Assembly: GCA_965203605.1 (NCBI GenBank)
Contig: OZ241902.1
Location: 1 to 64,000 of the forward strand
Direction of reading: 5' to 3'
DNA from: JAPOUP01 sp965203605
GTDB lineage: Bacteria; Pseudomonadota; Alphaproteobacteria; Rhodobacterales; Rhodobacteraceae
Length of the DNA: 64,000 nucleotides
The notes beneath the pieces are model-generated. The model made no database searches, was not told where the DNA came from, and was given only the letters and a program-made list of their open reading frames with translations. Positions 54,751 to 62,848 of the stretch are shown here, piece by piece; position 1 is the stretch's first letter, and every line of letters starts with the position of its first letter. A program made the translations under genes and the position numbers.

Positions 54751-55100
54751 TGCGACCGCTGATTGCCCGAGCGTCGTTCAAATCGCCAATACACCTCTAC
54801 CGGCAGGACAAAAGGAATGTCGACATCACGCGGCGGGCGAACCTGGGTGAACTTCCCTCAAGAACCGATCAGAATTCGATGGATGGCATCGTCACTGCTG
54901 TTCCGGTATCCGCGGTTCAAGCAGGAGACGACACCCCGATGCTTGGTCTGGCCATCGTTTCCTTGATCCTCGGTGATCTTCAGGTTTCCAGGAAACGCTC
55001 GAAAACGAGGCCGGACGTAGTGCTACCGAATTGGTCTTCCTAGTGACAGCGAGGAAAGTCCAGCTCCCAGTCCGCTATGGAAGTTCATCGGCCTGTTACC
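54751..55100. other. Intergenic region, nothing recognised
   Basis: About 350 bases after the transposase relic with no supportable gene. It may include the lost end of that element. Confidence 0.35.
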
Positions 55101-56321
55101 TTACGATACCATGCCGAACTGTCGCCGGATCTCTCCGGTCCCGACGAATTGCGACAACAGCCGGTAGTTCTTCCGTTCGTATCGAACCCTCCCTGCGACG
55201 ATCGCCGGATGCACTTGCAGGGCGTTGGCGAGATTCATCACGGCCATGGTCGTGGGCCGATCGCGCACTGCGCTCGTTTCCCAGACCGAGCGCGGAATAA
55301 GCGCTTCTTCCGCCCATTCGTCCGCCTGCATCTCCCTAGGGTCTTCCCGTCTCCCTTCGAGTTTCCGAAGCGTGAAGTCGTCGACGAAGGCTTCGCCCCT
55401 GTCGTTGTCCATGTGTCGACCCACATGGGCAAGCTCGTGCAGTAGGCAAAACCAGAAATTGTCGATTCTGTCGTAGCGCAGAGTAAGTCCGATCACCGGC
55501 CTGCCATCACCGAGCCGCAGTACCACCCCGTCCAGATATGTCCTCGGAAGATGCTTTTCGATCACGAGTGAAATGCCACGTTTGACCAGCAATTCCTTCG
55601 CCAGCCGCGGACCGTCCTCCGACCAGCTCAGCCGCGCGACCTTAGTCAGGAAGTCCAATGTTACGGTGCCACGCTCGTAGCCCTTCTTCGGAAGATCCTC
55701 GTTGGCTCTTGCAAGTATCTGCCAGCACCACGCCTTGAGCGCATAGGGGTCCATTTTGGTATTCGCGCGCATGTGATCGTTCTTTCGGTAGAGTGCGGCA
55801 CCCGCGACGTCCAGTCCCCCTGCCCGATTGATCAGGTCCCGCATGACATGCTCGGCGTGTCCCGCTGGATCGGGCCTGTCCGGAATCCAGCCCAGCTTTG
55901 CCATCGACTTGGCGGGAAACCGGCTCCACTCAATGTCGGCCCACGGTCCATCCAATTCGACATCCGGCTCCTGCAGCAGCACGTCCGCCGGAATCCCGAG
56001 ATGCTCATGTAGAGTGCGCGCCATCGGCATGGTGATTTTGCGCTTGCCGGAGAGAACTTCCGAGACCTTGGCGCGGCTTCCGATGAACGGGGTAAGGTCT
56101 GCTGGGCGCAGGCCTGCCTGCTCCATACGAAACTCGATCGCGGCGACCGGACTCGGGTAACCCATCGGCACTTGTTTGCTTTCGTACAGTTCGACGAGAT
56201 CGACCAAGATATCGAGTTCTTCGCCCTTCGCGCTGTCGGCGTCCGTATCCATGAGTTCAGATATCCGGTGCAAAGCCTCCTCGTAGTCCCGTTCGGACCG
56301 GATTGGCTTGATATTGGCCAT
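55101..56321 (-). CDS. higA: HigA-type antitoxin fused to an ImmA/IrrE metallopeptidase domain
   Basis: A 406-residue two-part protein. Residues 1-125 are a HigA antitoxin (COG5499 type): helical ERDYEEALHRISELMDTDAD, then a helix-turn-helix with LRPADLTPFIGSRAKVSEVL and GKRKITMPMARTLHEHLGIP. Residues of about 175-400 form an ImmA/IrrE zinc protease with the HELAHVGRH active site near 292-300 and a downstream DEWAEEALIP. The architecture suggests a regulator that can cleave itself or a partner. It starts one base after the higB stop, so translation is coupled. No truncation is visible. Confidence 0.9.
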   Translation of the reverse strand: MANIKPIRSERDYEEALHRISELMDTDADSAKGEELDILVDLVELYESKQVPMGYPSPVAAIEFRMEQAGLRPADLTPFIGSRAKVSEVLSGKRKITMPMARTLHEHLGIPADVLLQEPDVELDGPWADIEWSRFPAKSMAKLGWIPDRPDPAGHAEHVMRDLINRAGGLDVAGAALYRKNDHMRANTKMDPYALKAWCWQILARANEDLPKKGYERGTVTLDFLTKVARLSWSEDGPRLAKELLVKRGISLVIEKHLPRTYLDGVVLRLGDGRPVIGLTLRYDRIDNFWFCLLHELAHVGRHMDNDRGEAFVDDFTLRKLEGRREDPREMQADEWAEEALIPRSVWETSAVRDRPTTMAVMNLANALQVHPAIVAGRVRYERKNYRLLSQFVGTGEIRRQFGMVS

Positions 56322-56322
56322 C

Positions 56323-56616
56323 TCACACCTCCCCCACGTCTACGCTGTCGTAATCAGCATGCGTACCCACAAAGCGGATGTAGACGACGCGATACCGGTA
56401 ATTGATCTTCACCACGAGGCGATAGTCGTTGCCCTTGATGTTGAAGGTCACCCGGTTGTCACCAACGATGCTCGCGTTGCCGTACATCTCCTTCAAGGCG
56501 GCCGGCGTATCCCAATTCGCTTGCTTCACTTCCCGGTACCAGACGAGAAGCGGTTCTTCGGCATCTGGGTGACGCTGCCAGAACTCCCGAAGCGTCTTCT
56601 TGGCGATGATCCGCAT
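56323..56616 (-). CDS. higB: HigB-type mRNA interferase toxin
   Basis: A 97-residue HigB toxin of the RelE superfamily. Visible family blocks are MRIIAKKTLREFWQRHPDAE, KQANWDTPAALKEMYGNAS, FNIKGNDYRLVVKINY, and the C-terminal YRVVYIRFVGTHADYD, which contains the family GTHxxYD motif. HigB enzymes cut ribosome-bound mRNA. The toxin gene precedes the antitoxin, as is usual for hig loci. A canonical promoter ends four bases before the ATG, so the transcript is probably leaderless. Confidence 0.92.
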   Translation of the reverse strand: MRIIAKKTLREFWQRHPDAEEPLLVWYREVKQANWDTPAALKEMYGNASIVGDNRVTFNIKGNDYRLVVKINYRYRVVYIRFVGTHADYDSVDVGEV

Positions 56617-56620
56617 GAGC

Positions 56621-56649
56621 TATATACACCGTTCCCGATTATGTATCAA
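56621..56649 (-). promoter_or_regulatory. hig promoter with inverted-repeat operator, apparently leaderless
   Basis: On the minus strand TTGATA (56644-56649) and TATATA (56621-56626) are 17 bases apart, a near-consensus promoter. Only four bases separate the -10 from the higB ATG at 56616, so transcription should begin at or next to the start codon. ATACA-N13-TGTAT (56624-56628 and 56642-56646) bridges both boxes and suits repression by HigA. Confidence 0.7.
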
Positions 56650-57074
56650 GTACAATGCTCCCAAAACAGAAGCCATTTCATATGGGGGCGCAGTCTTCCA
56701 TGTCAAGCAATCTGGCTTAGCAGGACGATTGGCGCGCTGTGGCGCGTGTCGTCGAGGCGAACGTGGTAGGATTCGGCACGAGCGGCCTTGCCGTCTGGAC
56801 TTGTAAAATGCACGCGTGCACTCAACCTATGATGCGCCATCAGGACATGCTTGACGCTGCCGTGTGCGCACTGATTTGTCTGTTGTGGCATGCGAGGCCT
56901 GACGCCTGCTCAGTAATGTTGGGCGACGTTTGTAGCGGTTTTATGGTCACACCCATTTCGGACGCCACGCGGCCTAGGCTTGAGTAGGCAGCAATCCGGA
57001 CAATGTCCGCTTCGGTCCAACTGGAGCCTAACACCCGGTCCGCCGGGTGCTCATCAAGGCCGAGGGGCGGCGGC
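56650..57074. other. Intergenic region, nothing recognised
   Basis: About 425 bases between the hig promoter and tRNA-Gly. Short minus frames here have no domain. It may be decayed coding DNA. Confidence 0.35.
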
Positions 57075-57149
57075 TGGAGCGGGCGAGCGGGAATCGAACC
57101 CCTGTCTCCGGCCCGGAAGGCCGTCGCTCTGCCACTGAGCTACACCCGC
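57075..57149 (-). tRNA. tRNA-Gly (TCC)
   Basis: A 75-base cloverleaf on the minus strand: acceptor GCGGGTG with CGCCCGC (one T-G pair), discriminator T and encoded CCA at 57075-57077. The D arm is TAGCTCAGTGGCAGAG, the anticodon loop CTTCCGG (anticodon TCC) and the T arm CAGGGGTTCGATTCCCGCT, whose stem has one mismatch. It is a typical alphaproteobacterial tRNA-Gly. Confidence 0.94.
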
Positions 57150-58121
57150 GCCGCCACTCGGGATCCGGATCATCCGAATCCCAACTAGCATACACAACAT
57201 CCGGATATCGCGTAAATCGGGTGGGGGTCCGCTGGCACAGGCAATCACCTACGAATTGAACATACGAGGGTCATCTTTTTGGGTAGCCGCGTCTGGATGG
57301 GCTTCCGGACAGCCGCTGCGCCGTGGTCCGTCCGGTCCTGTGGTGTTTCCGTTCCGGCGGCGCCGGCGACCTTTCAACCGAACACTGTTGGCCCGGCGGT
57401 GGGTGTCGTCCCAAATGACCCGGCTGTGTCAGGGGAAGCGTAAGAAACAGGTGTCCCTACCGGATCTTCCCTGAGTCCGCCATGACGCCGACGAAGTGCG
57501 CGGTTTTGGCCCCGGATTCCGCGCCCGTTGGGCCAGGCCGATTTCTGTGGTATGGTCTGCCCATGTGTATGACAGGGACACCGAATTGACAGTGTCCGGC
57601 TAAAGGAACCATGACTGGGCAGCGGTTCCGCCACATGAATGAACCGAATAGACGACGGAGGGCAACAGTCAAGTTCTCCACAGGAAACCGCGCCAAAGTT
57701 CTTCACGGCCAGACCCCAAGTTCCTTTCTGATTTCCTGAACATACGAAGCCGTCACCGCTTTCCCTGCCCGAGATTGTATCGCGAGTCGACGGCGGCTCC
57801 AGAAAGTTGCCGGGATAGAGCAGCAATTGTACGCTCATCAAGCCGGACGGTGCCTCGAACCTAGAGATGCACAGGGAGGGGTCAGTCCAGGTGTTTTCGA
57901 CGGGGCTTGACCAGCCTCCTCCACACATCGATTGCTCATGGGCAAAGATGACCGGAATCATAGCGGAACGGGTGGGTCGAAACCTGCCAGATGACCATTG
58001 CCGCTGACATTTCGGCAAACCCGAAACTTAGTTTCAACATAAGGCATTGCAAATAAGAGATAACTTGCAACGAGGTTTTGGTTTGCGCTACCTCCCTGCG
58101 AGTCCCGTCCGGAGGAGGAGT
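57150..58121. other. Gene-poor region with IS110 end relics
   Basis: No protein gene is supported in these 970 bases. They hold the diverged IS110 left end at 57560-57749 and a shorter end-like sequence at 57257-57268. The last 20 bases carry the ribosome-binding site of the next gene. Confidence 0.5.
57560..57749 (-). mobile_element. Relic IS110 left end (candidate bridge-RNA region)
   Basis: Reading on the minus strand from about 57749, the sequence begins CTTCGTATGTTCAGGAAATC and follows the left end of the intact IS110 (13465 onward) for about 110 bases at roughly 70-75% identity by eye. Shared blocks include TGGCGCG, TTTCCTGTGGA and GTTGCC. Where the intact element has its 14-bp hairpin, this copy has GGAACC-N13-GGTTCC (57605-57610, 57624-57629), followed by GGACAC-N10-GTGTCC (57576-57581, 57592-57597). 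No transposase follows. It is a truncated or very old relative of the element. Confidence 0.65.
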
Positions 58122-59429
58122 ATGGCCCGCGAATATTTGAAGTCCGCCAATAGGACCGCACGGACGGATGCCGAACAGGTAACCGACACTGTCCGCAATA
58201 TCCTTTCGGGAATCCGGTTGGGCGGCGAGGCGGAAGCGTTGAGGCTCGCCGGGAAATTCGATGGCTACAGTGGTCCTGTGCTGCTTGGCCGGAAGGAGAG
58301 AGACCGTGCGTTGGGTCAGGTGCCTGAGCGTCTCATGGACGACATTCGGTTTGCGCACGACAATATCCGGCGATTTGCCGAAGCACAGCTGCAAGCCATG
58401 CAGGATGTCGAGGTTGAGATCGCTCCGGGGTTTCTCGCCGGTCAGCGCAGCATTCCGGTACAAGCGGCCGGCTGCTACGTGCCCGGAGGTCGCTATAGCC
58501 ACATTGCCAGCGCAATGATGACAGTGACCACAGCGAAGGTGGCAGGCGTCAGTCACATCACGGCTTGCTCTCCACCACGCGGTGAGCGCGGTATCGCACC
58601 GGCAATCATCGCCGCTGCGGATCTATGCGGAGCCGACGAAATCATGTCGATGGGGGGAGTGCAGGCGGTTGCTTCACTCGCCTACGGATATTTTGGACTG
58701 CCCAAGGCGGATATTGTCGTCGGACCCGGCAACCAATTCGTCGCAGAGGCGAAGCGGCTGCTTTATGGGTATATGGGTATCGATCTGATTGCCGGACCGA
58801 CGGACAGCCTGATCCTTGCTGATGAGACAGCTGATCCATCAATTGTGGCTACCGATCTCGTGGGGCAGGCCGAGCATGGACACAACTCTCCGGTCTGGCT
58901 TGTCACCGATTGCCGGCCCCTTGCCAAAGAAGTGATCGACCGGGTCCCGAAGCTGATCGCGGATCTTCCGGAACTTAACCGCAGGAACGCCGAGGCTGCC
59001 TGGCGTGATTATGCCGAGGTCGTGCTATGCGAAGACCGAGAGGAGATGGCAACAACGTCCGACGAATATGCGCCTGAGCATCTGACTGTTCAGGCGCGGG
59101 ATCTTTCATGGTGGCTTCAACGCCTCCAGTGCTATGGTTCGCTGTTTCTTGGCGAAGAGACGACCGTGGCATTCGGCGACAAGGCCTCTGGACCAAATCA
59201 CGTTCTCCCGACTTCTGGATCGGCGCGCTACACTGGTGGGCTAAGCGTTCACAAGTATATGAAAATTGTCACCTGGCAGCGCGCCACCCGCGATGGTTCG
59301 CGCCGGATAGCGGAGGCAACCGCGAGAATCTCAAGGCTTGAGGGGATGGAAGGCCACGCCCGAACTGCTGACATTCGGTTGCGGAAGTACTTTCCGGATG
59401 AAGAGTTTGACCTTGGGGTTGCGACCTGA
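58122..59429 (+). CDS. HisD-family dehydrogenase, HpsN-like (sulfopropanediol 3-dehydrogenase)
   Basis: A 435-residue NAD-dependent dehydrogenase of the histidinol dehydrogenase family. AAGCYVPGGRYSHIASAMMT near residue 118 and the zinc-site region DLVGQAEHGHNSPVWLV near 245 are typical. So is the C-terminal GGLSVHKYMKIVTWQRATRD. These match my memory of HpsN from marine Rhodobacterales, which oxidises 2,3-dihydroxypropane-1-sulfonate, better than biosynthetic HisD, but substrate cannot be proved by sequence alone. No other his genes are nearby. The ATG at 58122 follows GGAGGAGGAG at 58111-58120. Confidence 0.85.
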   Translation: MAREYLKSANRTARTDAEQVTDTVRNILSGIRLGGEAEALRLAGKFDGYSGPVLLGRKERDRALGQVPERLMDDIRFAHDNIRRFAEAQLQAMQDVEVEIAPGFLAGQRSIPVQAAGCYVPGGRYSHIASAMMTVTTAKVAGVSHITACSPPRGERGIAPAIIAAADLCGADEIMSMGGVQAVASLAYGYFGLPKADIVVGPGNQFVAEAKRLLYGYMGIDLIAGPTDSLILADETADPSIVATDLVGQAEHGHNSPVWLVTDCRPLAKEVIDRVPKLIADLPELNRRNAEAAWRDYAEVVLCEDREEMATTSDEYAPEHLTVQARDLSWWLQRLQCYGSLFLGEETTVAFGDKASGPNHVLPTSGSARYTGGLSVHKYMKIVTWQRATRDGSRRIAEATARISRLEGMEGHARTADIRLRKYFPDEEFDLGVAT

Positions 59430-59450
59430 ATTCAGTACGTAATAAAAAAT

Positions 59451-59467
59451 CTGACTATTTTTGTCAG
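59451..59467 (+). promoter_or_regulatory. Candidate iron-responsive box (RirA IRO type) and terminator-like hairpin
   Basis: The sequence contains TGA-N9-TCA (59452-59466), the reported iron-responsive operator pattern of RirA, inside a CTGAC/GTCAG palindrome. It lies 71 bases before an iron-binding-protein gene, which fits. The palindrome is also flanked by A and T runs and could end transcription of the upstream dehydrogenase gene. Both functions are possible. Confidence 0.5.
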
Positions 59468-59537
59468 TTTTTCTTGCATCGCGAGAGGATCTGTGTTCCT
59501 GACTGTTTCTATCGGATTTAACGGAAAGGAACCCCCG

Positions 59538-60551
59538 ATGCTTAACAGGCTTCCCATTCAGGCAGTGGTCGCCCTTGCGGTTTTAGGAACGTCTTCGGCA
59601 GCGCAGGAGCTGAACCTCTACTCCTCCCGTCACTACGACACTGATGAGCGGCTGTACTCCGAATTCGAGGATATGACCGGCATTACCATAAACCGGATTG
59701 AAGGAAAGGCTGACGAGTTGATCGCTCGAATGCAGGCTGAGGGCCGGAACTCGCCAGCCGATGTCCTGCTGACAGTCGATGCATCCCGACTTTCCCGGGC
59801 GAAGGTCGCGGGCCTGCTGGCACCGGTCGCGAGCGAAGAACTGGAAACCCGGATACCTCACCATCTTCAGGATGCCGACAACGAGTGGTTTGGCTTCTCA
59901 ACCCGTGCCCGCATCATCTTCTACGACAGAAACGATGTGTCGAATCCACCTCGGACCTACGCTGATTTGGCATCACCTGACTACAGGGGAATGATCTGCA
60001 TCCGGTCTTCGACGAACGTCTATATGCAGACCCTTCTGGCTGCGATCATTACTCACGAAGGGGAGGAAGCTGGCAAGGAGTGGGCTGCTGCCGTATCAGG
60101 TAATTTTGCCCGCGACCCGCAGGGCGGCGACACGGACCAGCTGCGTGGCATTGTTTCTGGTGAATGCGAGATTGCTGTATCCAATACCTATTACTTCGCC
60201 CGGTCAGTTCGAACCGAAGTGAGTGGACTTTCCGAGGGTCGCGATATGATTGGTTTGATCTTCCCCGACCAGGCCGGTAATGGTGCGCATGTCAATGTAT
60301 CGGGAGGTGGAGTCGCCCGGTACGCTCCGAATCGGGACAATGCGGTGAAGTTCCTCGAGTACCTGTCGAGCGACAGTGCGCAGGCGTATTTTTCAGCAGG
60401 CAACGACGAATATCCGGTTGTCGATGGCGTTGAATTGGCGGATTCCATTGCGACATTGGGAGAGTTCACAGGCGACGCTGTAAGTCTCAGCGCGGTGGCC
60501 GAAAACATTCCTGTTGCGCAGCGCATATTCAATGAGGTCGGTTGGGAGTGA
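59538..60551 (+). CDS. Fe(3+) ABC transporter substrate-binding protein (FbpA-like)
   Basis: A 337-residue periplasmic ferric-ion-binding protein with a signal peptide (MLNRLPIQAVVALAVLGTSS, cleavage near SSAAQE). NLYSSRHYDTDERLYSEF at the N-terminus and the tyrosine-rich SNTYYFARSV near 214-223, which holds the two adjacent Tyr that bind Fe(III) in FbpA/FutA proteins, support the call. The ATG at 59538 follows GGAAAGGAA. No permease or ATPase gene follows, so it must work with a transporter encoded elsewhere, or be an orphan. A possible iron box lies upstream. Confidence 0.9.
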   Translation: MLNRLPIQAVVALAVLGTSSAAQELNLYSSRHYDTDERLYSEFEDMTGITINRIEGKADELIARMQAEGRNSPADVLLTVDASRLSRAKVAGLLAPVASEELETRIPHHLQDADNEWFGFSTRARIIFYDRNDVSNPPRTYADLASPDYRGMICIRSSTNVYMQTLLAAIITHEGEEAGKEWAAAVSGNFARDPQGGDTDQLRGIVSGECEIAVSNTYYFARSVRTEVSGLSEGRDMIGLIFPDQAGNGAHVNVSGGGVARYAPNRDNAVKFLEYLSSDSAQAYFSAGNDEYPVVDGVELADSIATLGEFTGDAVSLSAVAENIPVAQRIFNEVGWE

Positions 60552-61008
60552 TTCTCCGGCGTTGACCCATCAAGGCCTGACCTGCCCGCGGCGGGTCAGG
60601 CGATACGTCTGTGAAAGGCTCGTGCGGATTCGTGCAGTGGACTATCTGGGCAGTCGCTGTCTTTGGCGGATTGGGATCATCGCGGAGTTCAGCTCGAATT
60701 GTGTGAGAACGAATTCACATTGCCGGAACCCCGTGCGCACGCGTGAGACCCGGCGGCACAGGACCGTACGGCGAGGCGGCGACCTGACCGGGCCGCATGG
60801 GCGCAAGATGCACTGACGCCAGCGCTTTGGCAGGAAAACGTGCGTTTTCCGACGCATTGGTCCGGCGTGCCGCAGCCAGTCCCAGCCTTCGCAATGTGGG
60901 GTCATCAGGAAGTCTCCAGAAAATGGCACACGCTCGCTTTGTGCGCAACAATAATTGCGCGAAAGGGTTGATAGTTGCGCATATCGCTCATGCGCAGAAT
61001 CAAAAGGA
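60552..61008. other. Intergenic region, nothing recognised
   Basis: About 455 bases. A GC-rich inverted repeat (CCTGACC...GGTCAGG near 60575-60600) lies just after the iron-binding gene without a T-run. The stretch before 61009 presumably holds the promoter of the Fic gene. Confidence 0.35.
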
Positions 61009-62423
61009 ATGGCAAAGCCACCACCGACACGCGAACTGGAGGTCATTGAAGCAGTGGCGCGCGCATACCCCGAGGGTGTCGCCATTCAGGACATCCAAAA
61101 TGCGCTGGGCAGCGGCACGGCGCAACGCACCCTTCAGCATCGGCTCAGGCGTCTTGTGGATGAAGGTCGCCTGATCAGGTCAGGCAAGGGTCGCAGCACC
61201 AGGTATATGCCGCCTGTCCCCGACAGACATCCTGCCGCGACCCTCGAAGCATCGGGAGATGGACTGACCGGCGAAATCCAGCTTTCGGCGCCTGCGACCG
61301 AAATCCGGCAACATCTGGACAGGCCACTCCGTGCCCGAAAGCCAGTAGCCTATCGGCGGGTGTTTCTCGACGAATACCGACCCAACGAGACCGGCTAACT
61401 TTCGGAAGAGGAGCGGGCGCATCTGCGACACGCCGCGGCCCCGCTGCCTAGCGTACAGCCTGCCGGAACCCGCGCGAAGCAGATGTTGAACCGTCTGCTT
61501 ATCGACCTCTCATGGAACTCCAGCCGTCTGGAAGGAAACACCTACTCGCTGCTTAACACAAGACGCCTGATTGCGTTCGGCAAGGAAGCGGAAGGCAAGA
61601 GCCCGCTCGAAGCGCAGATGATCCTGAACCACAAGGCCGCGATCGAATTTCTCGTGGATGGGCGGAAGAGATTGGGTTCAACCGGCGAACGATCCTGAAC
61701 CTGCATGCCATGCTGGCGGACAACCTGCTGGACGACCCGGGCGCGGCTGGCCGACTGCGTCGGATCACGGTCGAGATTGGAGGGTCGGTGTTTCATCCAC
61801 TGGACATCCCGCAACTTGTCGAAGAGTGCTTTGAACAGGTGCTGGCGACCGCCGCCGCGATCGAGGATCCGTTCGAGCAGGCACTCTTTGCGATGGTGCA
61901 TCTGCCATACCTTCAGCCCTTCGACGACGTGAACAAGCGCGTCTCGCGCCTTGCGGCGAACATGCCTTTGATCAAAGCGAACCTCGCCCCGCTTTCCTTC
62001 GTTGAGGTTCCCGCCAATCTATACACGGAAGCGATGCTCGGCGTATACGAATTGAACCGGATCGATCTGCTCAGGGACGTTTTCATCTGGGCCTGTGAGC
62101 GATCGGGTCTGTACTACGCGGCGGTAAGGCAATCACTTGGCGAACCGGATCCGTTCCGTCTGAAACATCGCGGTGCGCTAGGTGAGATCGTCAGGGCAAT
62201 CGTGCTTGAGCGACTGGACAGAACTTCGGCGGCTGTCCGCATCGTGGCCTGGACCCGGGAGAATGTCGAAGCGGATGAACGAGACCGGTTCAGGGAAGTC
62301 GTCGAAGACGAGGTGCTTGGTCTCCATGAAGGCAACTTTGCCCGCTACAGGATCAGGCCACAACAGTTCGAGGCGTGGCAGGATGTCTGGAACGAACCTT
62401 CGCGTGTCGATGACATGCCTTGA
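61009..62423 (+). pseudogene. Fic-domain protein with N-terminal winged helix, broken
   Basis: Together the frames spell a 470-residue HTH-Fic protein. A winged helix (IQDIQNALGSGTAQRTLQHR, near residue 25) precedes the Fic N-terminal helices and a Fic core. The catalytic loop reads LPYLQPFDDVNKRVSRLAAN; the usual HPFxxGNGR has Gln for His and changed glycines, a subfamily with unproved AMP-transfer activity. Two lesions break it: an in-frame TAA at 61396-61398, and a one-base deletion near 61663, after which the frame resumes as GFNRRTILNLHAML and runs to 62423. Confidence 0.82.
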
Positions 62424-62848
62424 AGGTGTCCCTAACCAAACACGGGTTCCGAATTCCGCCATAGGGACTTTCGTTTCGAGCCTGTGGACGGGGTTTGGCT
62501 GACCAGACGACTCCCGATTTCCTGCCGTGATTTCCGCAGCGAGGATGTAGCCCGAGTGGAGGAAGTGGCCGGTGTTGCACTTCGGAATGGAACGGAGGTT
62601 GTCAACTTTTCTTTCTAAGCCCCTAAACATGGGGTCGTTGCAATTCGTGATTCCGGAGATGACTTCCAACCCCCTTATGAGGTGTCTGTTGGCAACAAAT
62701 GAGAGGAATCCAATTAACCAAAGTACGATAGGCTTGTGGAGTTCGGCATTATTGCTCAGTTGACCAAGTAAGTTTGTAAATCTTCGAGCTTACGACCTAT
62801 CGAGTTCTAGGGTATCAGCGTGCCCGACGATAGAAAGTGAGGTGCTGT
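62424..62848. other. Intergenic region, nothing recognised
   Basis: About 425 bases, more AT-rich toward the right. No gene or clear promoter could be placed. Confidence 0.4.

Noticed and set aside
54162..55043. 293-codon plus-strand frame
   Set aside because: Arg/Thr-rich, out of frame with the transposase motifs at 54317-54619, and without any domain.
57374..58018. 214-codon minus-strand frame
   Set aside because: It runs through the IS110 left-end relic, which is noncoding in the intact element, and shows no domain.
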